Source: an uncultured Christensenellaceae bacterium
GTDB lineage: Bacteria > Bacillota > Clostridia > Christensenellales > UBA3700
Assembly: GCA_910588015.1 (NCBI GenBank)
Contig: CAJUOK010000001.1
Location: forward strand, 62,001 to 126,000
Direction: 5' to 3'
Length of the DNA: 64,000 nucleotides
Under the pieces are notes generated by a model. It did not search any database. It was not told the DNA's origin and saw nothing but the letters and a program-made list of their open reading frames with translations. The translations under genes were made by a program, and so were the position numbers. Below, piece after piece: positions 42,413 through 51,900 of this stretch (positions within the stretch are counted from its first letter, which is position 1; each line of letters opens with the position of its first letter).

Positions 42413-45046
42413 TTATTCCGTTCTCAACGCAATTACCGGGTCCTTCTTTGCAGCCGCTCTTGACGGGACGATACCTGCTATCAAGGTCAGTACGACGCTC
42501 AAAGCTATCATTAGCAACGCGTGCAACGGATTGAGCATTGCGATATTGGTAATGGTGGCTTCGAAGCTCGTAATTATCAAGTTGATTGGTATGCACAGCA
42601 AATACGTCACAAGCACGCCTATCGTACCCGCCGCAAGACCTATGATAAAGGTCTCCGCATTGAATATGTTGGATACGTCCTTTTTACGCGCGCCGAGCGA
42701 ACGCAAAATTCCTATCTCCTTGGTGCGCTCTACGACGGACACGTAAGTGATTATGCCTATCATTATCGAAGATACAACGAGCGATACCGACGAGAAGCAT
42801 ACAAGCGCAATCGTTATGATATTGATTATCTGACTTATCATATTTATCATTATTGCAGCGCTGTCAGTATACTTGACTTGTTTTCCCAAGTCATTATCTT
42901 CCTTAAACTTTTTATTCCAAGCGTCAAGGTCGGCGGTTATGATATTTTTATTGTCGAAATCGCTGGCATATATGCTGATAGAACTTGGTCTGTGACTTGA
43001 GCCTATCATCTGCGAAACAACTTCTTTCGTCATAGCGGTAGCGCCGCCGTTGAGGATATTCATTATGTTATTTAAATCTATATTGCTCAAATCGATAGAT
43101 GATTTTTCGTATTTCTTACCCGTAAGCGGATTGTAATCGACTTGATTTTGGAATTCGACTATTTCGCTGCCCACAGCGTCGTTTCGCATAAGCGTCGACA
43201 GCTCTTGCGTATAAGCAATACCGGGATATATTGGCGAATACTCTTTGCCTGCCTTGGGGCGAACGATACCCACGACGTTTGCTCTATAAACGTTGGGGTC
43301 GCCGTTTTTATACATAGCTCTTATTTCTCTGTAAGACCTCTCGGCATAGTACTCCGTTCCCGTATCCGAAACCGTCTTGACGTATTTTGCCTTGTTGTTG
43401 GGGATATAGAAATATATAGGTTCTTTATAATTACCCTGTCCTAATATTTCGTCGAAAAGAACTTCTTCCCTTATGTTGCCGCCTATCATTTCTCCCGTAC
43501 CGAATCCCGAAAGTCCCATACTGTCAAGATATACGGAGACAACCGAATTGGTGCTGTCTGTGACAAGCAAAAGGTCGGTGGGCGATTCGGGATATTTTCC
43601 GCCGATAATATCGAAATTACTCTCTATATACGCGCGATTGCCGACAAGTTCCTGCCAGTTGACAGTCTTCATATTTTTTCCTAACATCTTGCCTACGTCT
43701 TCGCCGTTTTTATTATAAACCGTATAGCTATAGCCGTAGTTGTAATAAACGCTATCGACGAGACCGTTGGCTTCCCAAGATGTTTTCTTTTCGTTGAAAT
43801 AATTCAAGTAATCGTCGCTCAAATCGTTTTCGTGTATCATCTCTTTGAGCAAATCGGCTAAATTGAAGGTGAAAATTTTATTATCGGATGGGAATTTGTT
43901 CTTATCGGGATTGAGCACCGACATATAAGTACCCATAAGACTTTCCATACTCGTCGCGCTTGACGTGATTGCTATGGGATAACCCGAAAGCATTGTTTTT
44001 TGCATATTAGTGATATAGGACGAAAATCCGTTGGATATAGCAAGCACCAAAGCCACGCCTATGATACCTATAGAACCTGCAAACGCCGTCATAAAGGTCC
44101 TGCCCTTTTTCGTCATAAGGTTGGTAAACGAAAGTTTTATTGCCGAAGCAAAAGACATAGACGTCTTTTTCAACAAGTTCTTACGCTGTTTTTTTGCTTT
44201 ATGCTTGGAAAAATCAATTTTGGCTATCTTGACTTTCTTTTTCTTTTTTCTTTCTCCGTCTTTCAAAACTTCGGCGGAATTTTTAGCTGCTTCTTCGTCT
44301 TCGTCAGTCGTCAAGATACTTTGGTCGCTTACGCCGTTTTGTTCTGCCGTTTTATTAAGCGACGAATCGTATGGATTGGTATCGTCCACAACCAAACCGT
44401 CTTTCAATCTCACGATACGCGTGGAGTATTGCTCGGCAAGCTCGGGATTGTGCGTAACCATAATTATAAGCTTGTTATAAGAAATCTCTTTGAGGATTTC
44501 CATTATCTGCACGCTGGTCGTAGAATCGAGCGCGCCCGTCGGTTCGTCCGCCAAAATAATGCTGGGATTATTTATGAGCGCTCTGGCAATAGATACTCTT
44601 TGCATCTGACCGCCCGAAAGCTGATTAGGTTTTTTATGTATGTGTTCGCCCAAGCCCACGTCTTCGAGAGCTTTGATTGCGCGCGTACGTCTTTCCTGCT
44701 TGCTTACGCCCGAAAGCAACAACGCCATTTCGACGTTGGTAAGAATATCGACGTGCGATATCAAATTGTAACTTTGGAAAATAAAACCTATCCTGATATT
44801 TCTGTATGAATCCCAGTCTACATCGGAATAATGTTCTGTGGAGATGCCGTCGATTGACATATCTCCGTCGGTATAGATATCGAGACCGCCGATAATGTTG
44901 AGCATTGTCGTCTTTCCGCAACCCGAAGGTCCAAGTATGGACACGAATTCGCTTTGTCTGAATTCAAGATTAATTCCTTTAAGCGCAGGAACTGTTTCTC
45001 CGCCGCTCAAAACGTAATCTTTTTTTATGTTTGCCAATTTCAACAT
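42413..45046 (-). CDS. ABC transporter, fused ATPase and FtsX-type permease
   Basis: An 877-residue fusion. Residues 1-230 are a LolD/MacB-type ATPase: Walker A GPSGCGKTT, signature LSGGQMQRVSIARAL, Walker B IILADEPTGALDS. A charged linker (~230-300, rich in Lys/Glu) leads to the first membrane helix (~325), a long extracellular domain (~350-720), and three helices of the FtsX/MacB permease domain ending VSVVERTKEIGILRSLGARK and GIVPSRAAAKKDPVIALRTE. Such pumps act on peptides or lipoproteins at the outer face of the membrane. It has its own promoter and terminator. The fused single-chain form is common in Bacillota; substrate unknown. Confidence 0.92.
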   Translation of the reverse strand: MLKLANIKKDYVLSGGETVPALKGINLEFRQSEFVSILGPSGCGKTTMLNIIGGLDIYTDGDMSIDGISTEHYSDVDWDSYRNIRIGFIFQSYNLISHVDILTNVEMALLLSGVSKQERRTRAIKALEDVGLGEHIHKKPNQLSGGQMQRVSIARALINNPSIILADEPTGALDSTTSVQIMEILKEISYNKLIIMVTHNPELAEQYSTRIVRLKDGLVVDDTNPYDSSLNKTAEQNGVSDQSILTTDEDEEAAKNSAEVLKDGERKKKKKVKIAKIDFSKHKAKKQRKNLLKKTSMSFASAIKLSFTNLMTKKGRTFMTAFAGSIGIIGVALVLAISNGFSSYITNMQKTMLSGYPIAITSSATSMESLMGTYMSVLNPDKNKFPSDNKIFTFNLADLLKEMIHENDLSDDYLNYFNEKKTSWEANGLVDSVYYNYGYSYTVYNKNGEDVGKMLGKNMKTVNWQELVGNRAYIESNFDIIGGKYPESPTDLLLVTDSTNSVVSVYLDSMGLSGFGTGEMIGGNIREEVLFDEILGQGNYKEPIYFYIPNNKAKYVKTVSDTGTEYYAERSYREIRAMYKNGDPNVYRANVVGIVRPKAGKEYSPIYPGIAYTQELSTLMRNDAVGSEIVEFQNQVDYNPLTGKKYEKSSIDLSNIDLNNIMNILNGGATAMTKEVVSQMIGSSHRPSSISIYASDFDNKNIITADLDAWNKKFKEDNDLGKQVKYTDSAAIMINMISQIINIITIALVCFSSVSLVVSSIMIGIITYVSVVERTKEIGILRSLGARKKDVSNIFNAETFIIGLAAGTIGVLVTYLLCIPINLIITSFEATITNIAMLNPLHALLMIALSVVLTLIAGIVPSRAAAKKDPVIALRTE

Positions 45047-45367
45047 TCTTCCACCTCTATCTATAGCCTATGTATTATATTTTTCACAAAAAAATTATGT
45101 GATAAACCTGCGTTCCTCTATATTTATACGCTTTGGCATTTTTGCTATCCGCTTATATCTATATATAATAAGTTTAATGTTTTCAAAGGTCAAAATCAAG
45201 GGCTTAATGGCAGTTTTCTGAAAGTTTTATATAATATTTACAAAACTCCATTTAATGTAAAATTTACGCAAAGTATCGATACAAAGACTGCGCCAGTTCA
45301 AATAGGATAAGCGGCTTGCAACCAAAGGCGTATTTTGCAACGGCACAGGCGACCTTCCTTTATTGTA
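45047..45367. other. Intergenic region between the ABC/FtsX and alpha-galactosidase genes
   Basis: 321 bases with no supported gene. The left part is the leader and promoter of the ABC gene; the right part (45200-45367) follows the alpha-galactosidase stop and shows no clear terminator. Confidence 0.5.
45165..45193 (-). promoter_or_regulatory. Promoter of the ABC/FtsX gene
   Basis: Minus strand TTGACC (45188-45193), 17 bases, TATTAT (45165-45170), giving a leader of about 110 bases to ATG 45046. Confidence 0.65.
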
Positions 45368-47029
45368 TCAACGTATTATTTCGCCGTTGCGAACGTTGAA
45401 TTTCAGTTCGACAGGCTTGCCGTCTTCTTCAAAGACCGCTTTCATAATATCCTTTTGGACAAACTCCGCAGAAATTATCTTTATGTCTTTTTGAGCAAAT
45501 GTCTCTTTAAGCGCAGCTTTTTGTTCTTCGTTGTATCGACTTACGTCGTCGGAAATAAACAGCAGACTTCCAAACGTGGAGTTTATCTTTGCCACAAGTT
45601 TTCGTTGCTCAAAAGGCATATACATATTATTGTCTCTCAACATAAATACGTCCGGGTCGTTTCTCCAAGCTCTTCCGTCCAAATGACGGCGGAAAATCGT
45701 GTTGCATATCGTATGCGGAGTGGACACGTCCTCTCTTGTCTTATTCTTTATGTTCTTCCAGGATAGTTCTACGTCTGCGCCTATGCGACAGTAATCCACT
45801 TTGCCGAACGCAGGCATCATAGGCGCTCCGCAACCCAAAATAAGCTTATCTCCGCAACACTCTCTTATAAGGTCCATAGCGTCGCACATTATCTCGCCGC
45901 GCGTCTTATTATGCATCGGCAACACGCACGCGCCGTATAAAAAGTCGAGTTTGACCAAATCGTAACCCCATTCGTTGAGCACTACGTCAAAGACGTGTTT
46001 GAGATAATTTCTCGCGCCTTCATTGTATATATCCAATGAATAGAATCCGCCCCAGTTTGCTCCGGTATTATAAGGTCTGCCCTTCTTGTCTTTTATAAAC
46101 CAATCGGGATGTTCCGTAAACAGCTTTGATTTTTTGACCGCGGCAAACGGCGCGAGCCAAAGTCCTGCCAACAATCCTTTGGAATGTATGCTGTCGGCGA
46201 CGACTTTCATACCGTTGGGGAATTTATTCTTATCCGTCGTCAACCAATCTCCTATGCTCTCTTGATAGCCGTCGTCTATTTGGAAACAGTCGAATTTGGA
46301 ATCTTGATTTGCTATACTGTCCAAATCGCGATTTATAATTTCTTCGTTAATTCTGTTGTAATAGTTATACCAAGACGTATATCCGCAACGTCTCTTTGTT
46401 TCGCAAGCCTTTATTCCCATCTTTTGGAAGTATTCGTCAAAAGCCCAATCGTATTCTCCGCAAATAGTAGCCAATTCCAGCATTTTTGATTTGCCGTCGT
46501 AAATCACTCCTTCAAGCTCTTTGGATATTATTACTTCGTTGTTGTTCGCGTCAAAAGTTACTACCGTATAGCCGCAGCGTTCGTCAAGAGAACCGAATAT
46601 CTCGACATTATTTCCGTGACGGACGTAACCGTATGACCAACCGTAAAACACTCCTCTTTTTCTGGGATAATTCCAAAACAGCGTATCTCCCGACTTGGGC
46701 AAACCAATGCGCTTCATAGGCGTGTACTTAACTAGGAATTCCATCAATCTCGTAAACTCGCTCATTTTTCCCGTCGGTTCGTATTCCATACTGTCCGTCC
46801 AGCTCTGATAGCCGTTGACAAATATTCTGCTATCGCTTTTGTATTTATACGGAACGCGCATTTCGAATTTGTCAAAACTCACGGGCATATTTGTCTCCAA
46901 ATACAACTTTATTACTTGGTTTTCTTGCAAAACGTTTAACTTAAAATGCTCGGTTTTATCGCTGTTGCAAGCAAATTTCTTGCCGTCGACTCTGTAATTA
47001 ATTTTATAACTTATATCGGATATATTCAT
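45368..47029 (-). CDS. GH36 alpha-galactosidase
   Basis: A 553-residue glycoside hydrolase of clan D. An N-terminal beta-sandwich (1-~195) is followed by the barrel: RCGYTSWYNYYNRI, FQIDDGYQ, GLWLAPFAAV, then nucleophile Asp362 in VKLDFLYGAC and acid/base Asp419 in RIGADVELSW. The 57-residue gap between them fits GH36 enzymes such as Thermotoga GalA. No signal peptide, so it cleaves alpha-galactosides (melibiose, raffinose fragments) in the cytosol. It is monocistronic with its own strong promoter; no sugar transporter is adjacent. GAGCGG precedes ATG 47029. Confidence 0.9.
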   Translation of the reverse strand: MNISDISYKINYRVDGKKFACNSDKTEHFKLNVLQENQVIKLYLETNMPVSFDKFEMRVPYKYKSDSRIFVNGYQSWTDSMEYEPTGKMSEFTRLMEFLVKYTPMKRIGLPKSGDTLFWNYPRKRGVFYGWSYGYVRHGNNVEIFGSLDERCGYTVVTFDANNNEVIISKELEGVIYDGKSKMLELATICGEYDWAFDEYFQKMGIKACETKRRCGYTSWYNYYNRINEEIINRDLDSIANQDSKFDCFQIDDGYQESIGDWLTTDKNKFPNGMKVVADSIHSKGLLAGLWLAPFAAVKKSKLFTEHPDWFIKDKKGRPYNTGANWGGFYSLDIYNEGARNYLKHVFDVVLNEWGYDLVKLDFLYGACVLPMHNKTRGEIMCDAMDLIRECCGDKLILGCGAPMMPAFGKVDYCRIGADVELSWKNIKNKTREDVSTPHTICNTIFRRHLDGRAWRNDPDVFMLRDNNMYMPFEQRKLVAKINSTFGSLLFISDDVSRYNEEQKAALKETFAQKDIKIISAEFVQKDIMKAVFEEDGKPVELKFNVRNGEIIR

Positions 47030-47061
47030 ATTCCGCTCCTTATAATAATTATTATGCGTCT

Positions 47062-47090
47062 ATGATACTATATTACTCACGCTTTGTCAA
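47062..47090 (-). promoter_or_regulatory. Promoter of the alpha-galactosidase gene
   Basis: Minus strand TTGACA (47085-47090), 17 bases, TATCAT (47062-47067); start near 47055, leader about 25 bases. No clear operator palindrome is visible around it. Confidence 0.7.
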
Positions 47091-47253
47091 TGCTGTATAA
47101 CCTTTGGAAAACAATGCGAACGCTTTATTGGATATGTTATAGCCATAAATTAAATGTCATCATAAATTTATACGAAAGATAAAAAATATCGTACAAAACT
47201 AAGTTACAAAAAAACAAGTTAAATAAAGATTTTTAAATACCTAATAAAATATT

Positions 47254-47280
47254 AAGGACAACGAATAATTCGCTGTCCTT
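47254..47280 (-). terminator. Terminator after the 47309-48913 gene
   Basis: AAGGACA-x-CGAA pairs with TTCG-x-TGTCCTT around a 3-base loop, 28 bases beyond the gene stop on the minus strand, followed by AATATTTTATT. Confidence 0.65.
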
Positions 47281-47308
47281 ATTTCTGCAAATCTCGCAAA
47301 TATAGATG

Positions 47309-48913
47309 TTACTTATTCGCAGCGTCGTCATTTGCTGCCGTCTCGCTTTGCGTTTCTTCTGTTTTTGTCGGGTCTTCCGTGAGCTTTTCCACTATACCGC
47401 CGTATCCCGTCTTGCCGTTGAACTTGACGACTTTCTTGACAAGCTGACGTTCGATAAGATTGAGAGTCGTATCATAAGGTTGATAATAATCTTCCCATTC
47501 GCGCTCGATACGCTGCGCTCCCATATTTTCCATAACTTGGGCAATCAAATCTTTTGCGTAATTCAAACGGCGTTCGTTCTTAATTCTATAAAGACAAGGC
47601 GTGTCCGCGCTCGACACTATGTGAGATATATCCTCTACTTTATACTTTGTGTCTTCGTATTGAGCGGGGTCGAGCGGCAATTGAATACACAGCGTCTTAC
47701 CCCTGATAACAAAACGCGCAACGCATACTCTGCCAAAACGATAGCTTTCGCGCTTCCAACTCATTCTGTCTTTGACTTTCTTGTAAGACAAAAGTTCGTT
47801 TTTAAGTTCGGTATACCAAGCATTGGATACGTCGTCTATTTGTATAAGTTTTGCAGTAAAGCTCTTGTTGAAACGAATAACGTTGTGTCCGTCAAACATA
47901 ACTTCATCTTCGTCCTCGTCTTCGTCGTCTGCGCTTGCCGCCGCGATTTCTTGAGTTTCTTCAACCGCGGGGATTTGTTCAAACTTTGCGCCTATAACAG
48001 CGTCGGCTTTGATAACAAACTCGTGCAAATCTACGTCGACTTCTTTTTCTTCTCCGTTGATTATCAATCGGGAAAGATAATTGCCTTCGTCTGCTACTGC
48101 GGCAACCCTAACGGTCTCTCCCTCGACAAATTCAACTTGAGCTTCGCCGTTTTCATTCGTAACGGCTACAGCGCCGAATCCGTCAGTCTGAACGCTGACG
48201 GTATATTTGACAACAGGTATGGGCAAGAACTCCACGTTTATCTTGACGGGCGCAGTAACTGCGAATTCGTATACTCCCTCAACAAGTTGCATTTCCTCGT
48301 CGTTGACGGCAAACTTGGAAAGATAATATCCCTCGTCCGCAACCGTAGATATTCTCACGGTTTCGCCCGAATAGAACTGATTCTTTTCTTCGCCTTCGGT
48401 ATTCGTCATAACGACTTTGCCGCCTACTCCGTCAAACTGCTCGTCGAAAGTAAAGAGTTCCGGCTCTGCGACAACGGCTTGGAATTGAGCTTTTACGACG
48501 GTGTTTGCCGTGACGATAAACTCGTATACCCCCTCGTATAGTTTCTTTTCTCCGCTGTCCGCAACAAAACGGGCGACGACGTTTTCGTTTATCTCCACGG
48601 AAATATTGGATAAAATATGTCCTTCGTTGGCTTTAACCTCGACTTTTACCGTTTCGTTAGGTCTGAATACAGCTTTTTCCATACCGTTTTCGTCTTTTAA
48701 CGTTATAGTACCCAAAGTATTGTCAAAGTCGGCGATAACGTTAACGCTATCGGACGCAGGCGCCGCCTCGCTTCTTCTTTTTACTCCCAAAATAAATATT
48801 GTCGCCAACACCGCAAGCAAAACAATCAAAACTATCAAGACCGCCATTAAGACGATGAGAGTGGTTTGACTGATTTCGATTGCAAGCAATGCATTATTCA
48901 TTAACGCTGTCAT
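47309..48913 (-). CDS. Membrane-anchored protein with repeated beta domains
   Basis: A 534-residue protein. One membrane helix at about 18-45 anchors it. Residues ~60-310 contain three similar ~75-residue modules, each with a KVEVKANEGHILSNISVEIN-like or VSTVADEGYYLSKFAVNDEE-like strand followed by L-[YV]-EGVYEF-x-VTA, resembling bacterial B-repeat domains. A basic, folded C-terminal domain (~350-510, FGRVCVARFVIRGKTLCIQL) of unknown function follows. Ser/Thr/Glu-rich ends. Start ATG 48913 has GGAGG ten bases upstream and overlaps the giant gene's end by 20 bases, so it is coupled to it. Role unknown, perhaps a partner of the giant surface protein. Confidence 0.7.
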   Translation of the reverse strand: MTALMNNALLAIEISQTTLIVLMAVLIVLIVLLAVLATIFILGVKRRSEAAPASDSVNVIADFDNTLGTITLKDENGMEKAVFRPNETVKVEVKANEGHILSNISVEINENVVARFVADSGEKKLYEGVYEFIVTANTVVKAQFQAVVAEPELFTFDEQFDGVGGKVVMTNTEGEEKNQFYSGETVRISTVADEGYYLSKFAVNDEEMQLVEGVYEFAVTAPVKINVEFLPIPVVKYTVSVQTDGFGAVAVTNENGEAQVEFVEGETVRVAAVADEGNYLSRLIINGEEKEVDVDLHEFVIKADAVIGAKFEQIPAVEETQEIAAASADDEDEDEDEVMFDGHNVIRFNKSFTAKLIQIDDVSNAWYTELKNELLSYKKVKDRMSWKRESYRFGRVCVARFVIRGKTLCIQLPLDPAQYEDTKYKVEDISHIVSSADTPCLYRIKNERRLNYAKDLIAQVMENMGAQRIEREWEDYYQPYDTTLNLIERQLVKKVVKFNGKTGYGGIVEKLTEDPTKTEETQSETAANDDAANK

Positions 48914-51900
48914 TCTTTCTGTACCTCCTTACAACTGCGATTATGACTACTACCGTAAATATTGACGCTAAAGTCGCCAATGCAATATCTATATAAACCA
49001 GCACGTCGCTAGATACCGCTGACGTCTGTCTCTCGTAAATCTCGAAGAATACGTTGGCTATCAAACCGTTGTAACCTTCGGCAGCTTTTACGCTTGCAAC
49101 AAGAATATATTTGCCAACTTCTTCAGGCGGATTTTGTCCGTCGGTGGAAAGCGGTTCTCCCGTCGGAACCCACTTGTTTAGCGTTTCGTTCCAAGCGGCT
49201 TTATAATACGTCCAAGTTACGTCGCCGTATGCCGCTTCGCCTTCGGGCAAACATTTGTCGGAACCGAACACCCAACTTTGTATTATCGGTTGAGTTTTCC
49301 AGAAATTATATTTGGAATTTGAAACGCGAAGCACAAACTGCGTGGAGAGCGGCGCGTAATATTCGTTGCCGTCCACGTCGGCTTGAACGATATACACGCC
49401 TGCGTCGGCGATTTCGTCTTTGCTCCATCCGCCGAACGCGGAATTCTCTTCGACCAAATACTTGCCGTTCTCGAATATCGGCTCGCCTTTGTCGTCAACT
49501 ACCGCCTTATAGTAAGTATATCTTATTTCTTCGCCGAAGATTGCGCTGCCGTTTGGTAAATTGGCGGGACTGCCGTAAGTCCAGTCTATTACGTCGGGAG
49601 TCATAACCCACTTATTTTCCGCGTGTTTGATAATAAACGCGCAATCGTTGTTGGTGTCGAGTTTTTTATAATCGTCAAGTTCGGGATAATAAGCCAAAAG
49701 ATGATATACCGCAGGCTTGAGATTATTGAGTATATGAGCCACCTCGGATATATCCGTAAAATATCCAAACTCGTCTACGTAACCGCTGAACTCGCTTATT
49801 TCGTTGTAAGCAACGTCAACGATTTTGAAATACAAAGACTGACCTTCTTGGATTTTGAAAGGAATAGCGTTCAGTCCCGAATCCGCGGCGTTAAACGCTC
49901 CCCAAGACCAACCGTTGATAACAGGCTTTTGCACCCAACGGTTTTGAGTTTTGCTTACCGCAAACGCGCTCGTCACGGTTTTGCCGCCGAGATAATTACC
50001 CTCGCTGTCTTCCGTAATAGTCCAATCGACTTCGTAACTGCCCACGTGCAACCCTCCAAGCGCGTTGTTGAGGTCGCCGACGTTTGAAGTGGCAATCAAT
50101 TCTCTTACGCCGTTGTTTATCAAATATATGCTTGCAATAATATCGCCGAAACGCGCGGTTGGAGCGCTCCAATATCCTCTGAACTCCGAATATGCGTATC
50201 CGTTGATATAACACAGCCTAGAAGTAAAGTCGTTTTCATTGGGAACTACGGTAAAAGGCAACACGGATTGCAATCCAAAAAATCTTCCGTGCTCGTCTTC
50301 GGGCACGCTCACCTTAACCAAATACTTGCCTACGGACAAATTGTTTATAGCGTCAATCGTAGCGAGAGTTATTCCGCTAATAACCGTACATTTGCTCTCG
50401 TCAAGTATTATTTCGCCTTTTTCATCGTATTCGAAGTCGCAGCCGTCGTTGAGCTTATAGACAGTCGCGTTGATATCGTTGTGATGATACTGCGCTTCGG
50501 GTCTTTGCCAATAGCCCAACGTAAAAGTCTTCCACTGCCACTGACTGTCTGTTGCCGTTATTTTAGGCTCGATAGTCCACCCATTGCGATTGGCGGATAC
50601 TTGGAACGTGAGGTCGTCTTTGTTTTCGCCTTCGATTTCGTAATTGTCGTTGTCGTCTGCAGTCCAAACGAGTCTGTAGTCTCCCACTTCCAAAAGCGCG
50701 AGTTGAGCGCTGAGATATTCCGAAGAGAGTTTTTCTATTATATGTTCTCCGTCAGTACCGTCGCTGTTCAGCTTGATAACGGTAGCGTTGGGTCTGCCCG
50801 ATACAAGTCCGGGAGCTTTCCACAAACTGCTGTCAAACGCGCCCCACTGCCAACCGTCGATAAAAGGTTTGTCGCCCGTCCAAGCATTGACGCCGCGGTT
50901 TACTATGAACTCTATCACGTCGGGATATTGTATTTCTTCGAAGTTGCCCGTAGAATTGGGGTCCGTAGACGACCATTCAATCTTATAACGTCCTACGTCG
51001 AGACGGTCCAAAGTGTTGGCTATGCTGATGTGGTTGGAAATTCCGTCGACAATAATTTGCGGATTGTTCCAAGTAGAATCGTATTTCGTTATCTTCGCAA
51101 CGACAAGTCCGTACTCGGCGACTGGCGCGGTAAAATAATCAACTCCCGCGTCTTTGCCGTATTCGCCCCAAGTCCAACCGAACTCTATGCCCGAGCTTTC
51201 TTTCTTATCGTTTTCGTGCATAGTGGCAGGCTTACTGAAATCCCATTTATTGGGATTGACCTTAACTTGGAAATTGATATATTCGCGCGTAATCGATTCG
51301 TAATTGCTGTCTCCGACAACCGTCCAAATAACGTAATAATTTCCCGCGTCGAGAGAATTCATAACTATATCCAAGGAATACAGCGCTATATTATCGCGTA
51401 TCAAAGCGCCGCCTACGCCGTCTTTGCCCTTATAGATTGCCGCTTGAGATTGAGCCTTGCCGTACTTAGGCGACGGTTCTTTCCATATCGGGTTGCCTCC
51501 CGAAATATCGTTGTCATATTCGCCCCAAGTCCAGTCGTTGACAAACGCCGTCTTATCTTTATCTCCGTCAGTCCATCCATTCTTATTTTTGATAACCGAG
51601 AAAGTACGAGTTTCGTCAAATCCATCGTAATTATCCGTTCCATTTACACAAAAACGTATTTTATGTTCGCCTGCTTCAAGGCGCGATAAATGATTGGATA
51701 CCGACAGAGAAGCCACCGCGTCGGAGTCGATGAAAATAGATATCTCGCCAAACTTCGTTGCCACTTCTTGCCAAAGCTTGGTATCGTATTCGTCCCACTC
51801 CCACTGCGTGACGTTGTCAACGATTGAGGGAGCTTTGCCGTCTGCGTATCCGTTGGCAGCCTTGTTTACCTTCAAAACAACAGGCGCAATCACCAATTCT